Assembly (NCBI GenBank): GCA_023381235.1
Contig: JAMCTV010000079.1
Location: 1-5,662 of the forward strand
DNA: 5,662 nt
From: Gammaproteobacteria bacterium
GTDB lineage: Bacteria > Pseudomonadota > Gammaproteobacteria > SURF-13
Reading direction: 5' to 3'
Shown: piece by piece, positions 3,367-5,662 of the stretch
Layout of the letters: every line of letters starts with the position of its first letter
Position numbering within the stretch: position 1 is the first letter of the stretch
Notes under the pieces: model-generated
The model's input: only the letters and a program-made list of their open reading frames with translations
Told to the model about the DNA's origin: nothing
The model's database searches: none
Position numbers and translations under genes: made by a program

Positions 3367-5662
3367 ATGTTGACCAAAAGCCACCGAGGGAACTTCAAGT
3401 ACGACCTCATGGGCATGGACACCGAATCGCTCAAGCGTTCGCTGGCCAACCGCCTGGAGTATTCCGCGGGCAAGGATTTGTACACCGCCACGCCGCGCGA
3501 CTGGTTCAACGTGCTTGCCTATGCGGTGCGCGACCGGCTGATCGAGCGCTGGATGGAGACCATGCGCACCTATTACAGGAACGATGCCAAGCGCGTGTAT
3601 TACCTGTCCATGGAGTTCCTCACCGGACGCCTGTTGCACAACAGCCTGCTCAATCTCGGCCTGCTCGAACAGTGCGAGAAGGCGCTGCACGAGATCGGTC
3701 TGGAGTTGCGCGAGATCATCGGCCTGGAGCCTGAGCCCGCGCTCGGCAACGGTGGCCTGGGACGGCTCGCCGCGTGTTTTCTCGACTCCATGGCGACGCT
3801 CGGCCTGCCTGGTTACGGCTACGGCATCCGCTACGAATTCGGCATGTTCACGCAGCACATCGAGGGCGGTCAGCAGGTGGAACATCCCGACAACTGGCTG
3901 CGCTACGGCAATCCGTGGGAGTTCGCGCGCCCGGAGATACTCTATCCGGTGAATTTCTACGGGCGCGTGGTGGAATACGCCGACGACAACGGCCGTCTGC
4001 ATCACCACTGGGCGGACACCGAAGAGGTGCTCGCCATGGCCCACGACATGCCCATCCCCGGTTACGGCACCAATACCGTGAACAACCTGCGCCTGTGGGC
4101 GAGCAAGTCCACGCGTGATTTCAATCTGAAATATTTCAACGACGGCAACTACATCAAGGCGGTGGAAGACAAAAACGCCTCGGAGATGATTTCCAAGGTG
4201 CTTTATCCCGACGACACGACCTCCATGGGGCGTGAGCTGCGCTTGAAACAGGAGTATCTGTTCGTCTCGGCCACCTTGCAGGACATCATGTCGCGCTTCC
4301 ACAAGACGCACGACACGATCGAAGACCTGCCGGAGCGCGTGGCGATCCAGCTCAACGATACGCACCCGGCCATTGCCATCCCGGAGTTGATGCGCCTGCT
4401 CATGGACAAGCATCACCTGGAATGGGATCCGGCATGGGACATCACCCAGCGCGTGTTCGCCTACACCAACCACACGCTGCTGCCCGAGGCGCTGGAGACC
4501 TGGCCGGTGCGCCTGTTTGAGGCCATGCTGCCGCGCCATTTGCAGATCATCTATGAGATCAATCAGCGCTTTTTAAAGCAGGTGGTGCACCAGCATCCGG
4601 GCGATTTCGATCTCATGCGCCGCCTGTCCATCGTGGATGAGGACAACGGCAAGCGCGTGCGCATGGCGCATCTGGCCATCGTCGGCTCGCATAAGGTGAA
4701 CGGCGTGGCGGCACTGCACACGCATTTGCTGCAAACCTCCACCTTCAAGAGCTTCAACGACTTTTTTCCGGGGCGCATCGTCAACAAGACCAACGGCATC
4801 ACGCCGCGTCTGTGGCTCAATCAGGCCAATCCGGGCCTGGCGCGCCTCATCACCGCGCGTCTCGGTCCGCACTGGATCACCCAGCTCGATGAGCTGAAGA
4901 AGCTCGCGCCGCTGGCGCAGGATGCCGGATTCCGCGCCGAATTCCGCGCCGTAAAACGCGCCAACAAGGAACGCCTGGCCGGCCTCGTCAGGCACCATCT
5001 GGGCATCACGGTGGATGTGGATTCCCTGTTCGACGTGCAGGTCAAGCGCATCCATGAGTACAAGCGCCAGTTATTGAACGCGCTGCGCATCGTAGCGCTG
5101 TACAACCGCGTGCGTGCCAACCCCGCGGCCCCGGTCACGCCGCGCACCTTCATCTTCGGCGGCAAGGCGGCGCCCGGTTACGCGCTGGCCAAGCTCACCA
5201 TCAACTTCATCAACGACGTGGCCGAGGTGGTGAACAACGACCCGCTGGTGGCGGAGCACCTCAAGGTGGTGTTCATCCCCAACTACGACGTGTCCACCGC
5301 GCTCGACATCATCCCTGCCGCGGACCTGTCCGAGCAGATTTCCACCGCCGGCACCGAGGCCTCCGGCACCGGCAACATGAAGCTGGCCCTGAACGGCGCG
5401 CTCACTATCGGCACGTTGGACGGCGCCAACGTGGAGATCCGCGAAGAGGTGGGTCCGGACAACATCTTCATCTTCGGCCTCACCACGCAGGAAGCCGAGC
5501 GCCTGCGCGCGGGCGGCTATTCGCCATGGGAATATTATCAGAATAATCCGGAACTGAAGCAGGCGCTGGATATGATAGGCGCGGGATTTTTCTCGCCCGA
5601 TGCGCCCGACCTGTACCGCCCGCTGGTGCACGCGCTGATCGAAGGCGGCGACCGTTATCTGG
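3367..5662 (+). CDS. glgP: Glycogen/maltodextrin phosphorylase (GT35), cut at the right edge
   Basis: A cytoplasmic PLP enzyme that splits alpha-1,4-glucan ends with phosphate to give glucose-1-phosphate, mobilising stored glycogen. The frame is open from the ATG at 3367 to the window end: 765 codons of an expected 800-840, so only the last 40-75 residues are missing. Signatures seen: ALGNGGLGRLAACFLDS (125-141), GIRYEFGMF (153-161), QLNDTHPAIAIPEL (328-341), TNHTLLPEALETWP (367-380), VKRIHEYKRQLLN (559-571; Lys560, Arg561 and Lys566 match the phosphate/PLP-contacting Lys568, Arg569 and Lys574 of the rabbit enzyme), and EASGTGNMK (664-672), whose Lys672 matches the PLP-bearing Lys680. GTLDGANVEI follows (682-691). 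GAGGAA at 3355-3360 ends six bases before the ATG, and the in-frame ATG at 3328 is followed at once by a stop, which fixes the start. MalP-type specificity cannot be excluded. No other glycogen gene is in view. Confidence 0.96.
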   Translation, partial: MLTKSHRGNFKYDLMGMDTESLKRSLANRLEYSAGKDLYTATPRDWFNVLAYAVRDRLIERWMETMRTYYRNDAKRVYYLSMEFLTGRLLHNSLLNLGLLEQCEKALHEIGLELREIIGLEPEPALGNGGLGRLAACFLDSMATLGLPGYGYGIRYEFGMFTQHIEGGQQVEHPDNWLRYGNPWEFARPEILYPVNFYGRVVEYADDNGRLHHHWADTEEVLAMAHDMPIPGYGTNTVNNLRLWASKSTRDFNLKYFNDGNYIKAVEDKNASEMISKVLYPDDTTSMGRELRLKQEYLFVSATLQDIMSRFHKTHDTIEDLPERVAIQLNDTHPAIAIPELMRLLMDKHHLEWDPAWDITQRVFAYTNHTLLPEALETWPVRLFEAMLPRHLQIIYEINQRFLKQVVHQHPGDFDLMRRLSIVDEDNGKRVRMAHLAIVGSHKVNGVAALHTHLLQTSTFKSFNDFFPGRIVNKTNGITPRLWLNQANPGLARLITARLGPHWITQLDELKKLAPLAQDAGFRAEFRAVKRANKERLAGLVRHHLGITVDVDSLFDVQVKRIHEYKRQLLNALRIVALYNRVRANPAAPVTPRTFIFGGKAAPGYALAKLTINFINDVAEVVNNDPLVAEHLKVVFIPNYDVSTALDIIPAADLSEQISTAGTEASGTGNMKLALNGALTIGTLDGANVEIREEVGPDNIFIFGLTTQEAERLRAGGYSPWEYYQNNPELKQALDMIGAGFFSPDAPDLYRPLVHALIEGGDRYL

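Noticed and set aside
3271..4539. A 422-codon open frame on the minus strand opposite glgP
   Set aside because: It lies antisense to a clearly conserved glycogen phosphorylase, is rich in His, Val, Arg and Gly as expected for the shadow of a GC-rich gene, and shows no recognisable family motif.
4929..4952. 12-base tandem duplication in glgP encoding FRAE-FRAV
   Set aside because: The segment aligns with a normally conserved part of phosphorylases without added length, so it is likely chance codon use.

Overview
The window looks like ordinary chromosomal DNA from a GC-rich proteobacterium. A gammaproteobacterium is most likely, judging by the DUF3135-type protein, the zinc-binding form of ribosomal protein L31 and the MaeB-type malic enzyme, but no rRNA or other taxonomic marker is present. 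I see no mobile element, CRISPR array, tRNA, phage gene or sign of horizontal transfer. Coding density is very high and every gene is intact except the two cut by the window edges.

Layout: five genes run leftward on the minus strand. In transcription order they are a DUF3135-family protein (3211-2828), rpmE for ribosomal protein L31 (2755-2552), a secreted SNase-like nuclease (2527-1751), an M48 zinc-metalloprotease lipoprotein (1735-272) and the N-terminal part of a malic enzyme (266-1, cut by the edge). Gaps from rpmE onward are 24, 15 and 5 bases, so rpmE-nuclease-protease-malic enzyme is probably one operon. It is driven by a good sigma-70-type promoter (TTGCCG-N17-TATAAT, 2811-2839) that overlaps the end of the DUF3135 gene. 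The rpmE leader contains a hairpin, and a second hairpin covers the nuclease ribosome binding site. Both are candidates for post-transcriptional control.

On the plus strand, glycogen phosphorylase (glgP) starts at 3367 and runs off the right edge with about 765 codons present. It is divergent from the DUF3135 gene. The 155-base region between them is AT-rich in part and holds a 10-base palindrome flanked by two copies of a 10-base direct repeat, a plausible operator arrangement.

Functionally the window mixes translation (L31), envelope and periplasmic hydrolases (nuclease, M48 protease) and central carbon metabolism (malic enzyme, glycogen breakdown). I found no undescribed multi-gene system. 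The most interesting signals are small regulatory structures around rpmE and in the glgP/DUF3135 intergenic region, plus the uncharacterised DUF3135 protein.
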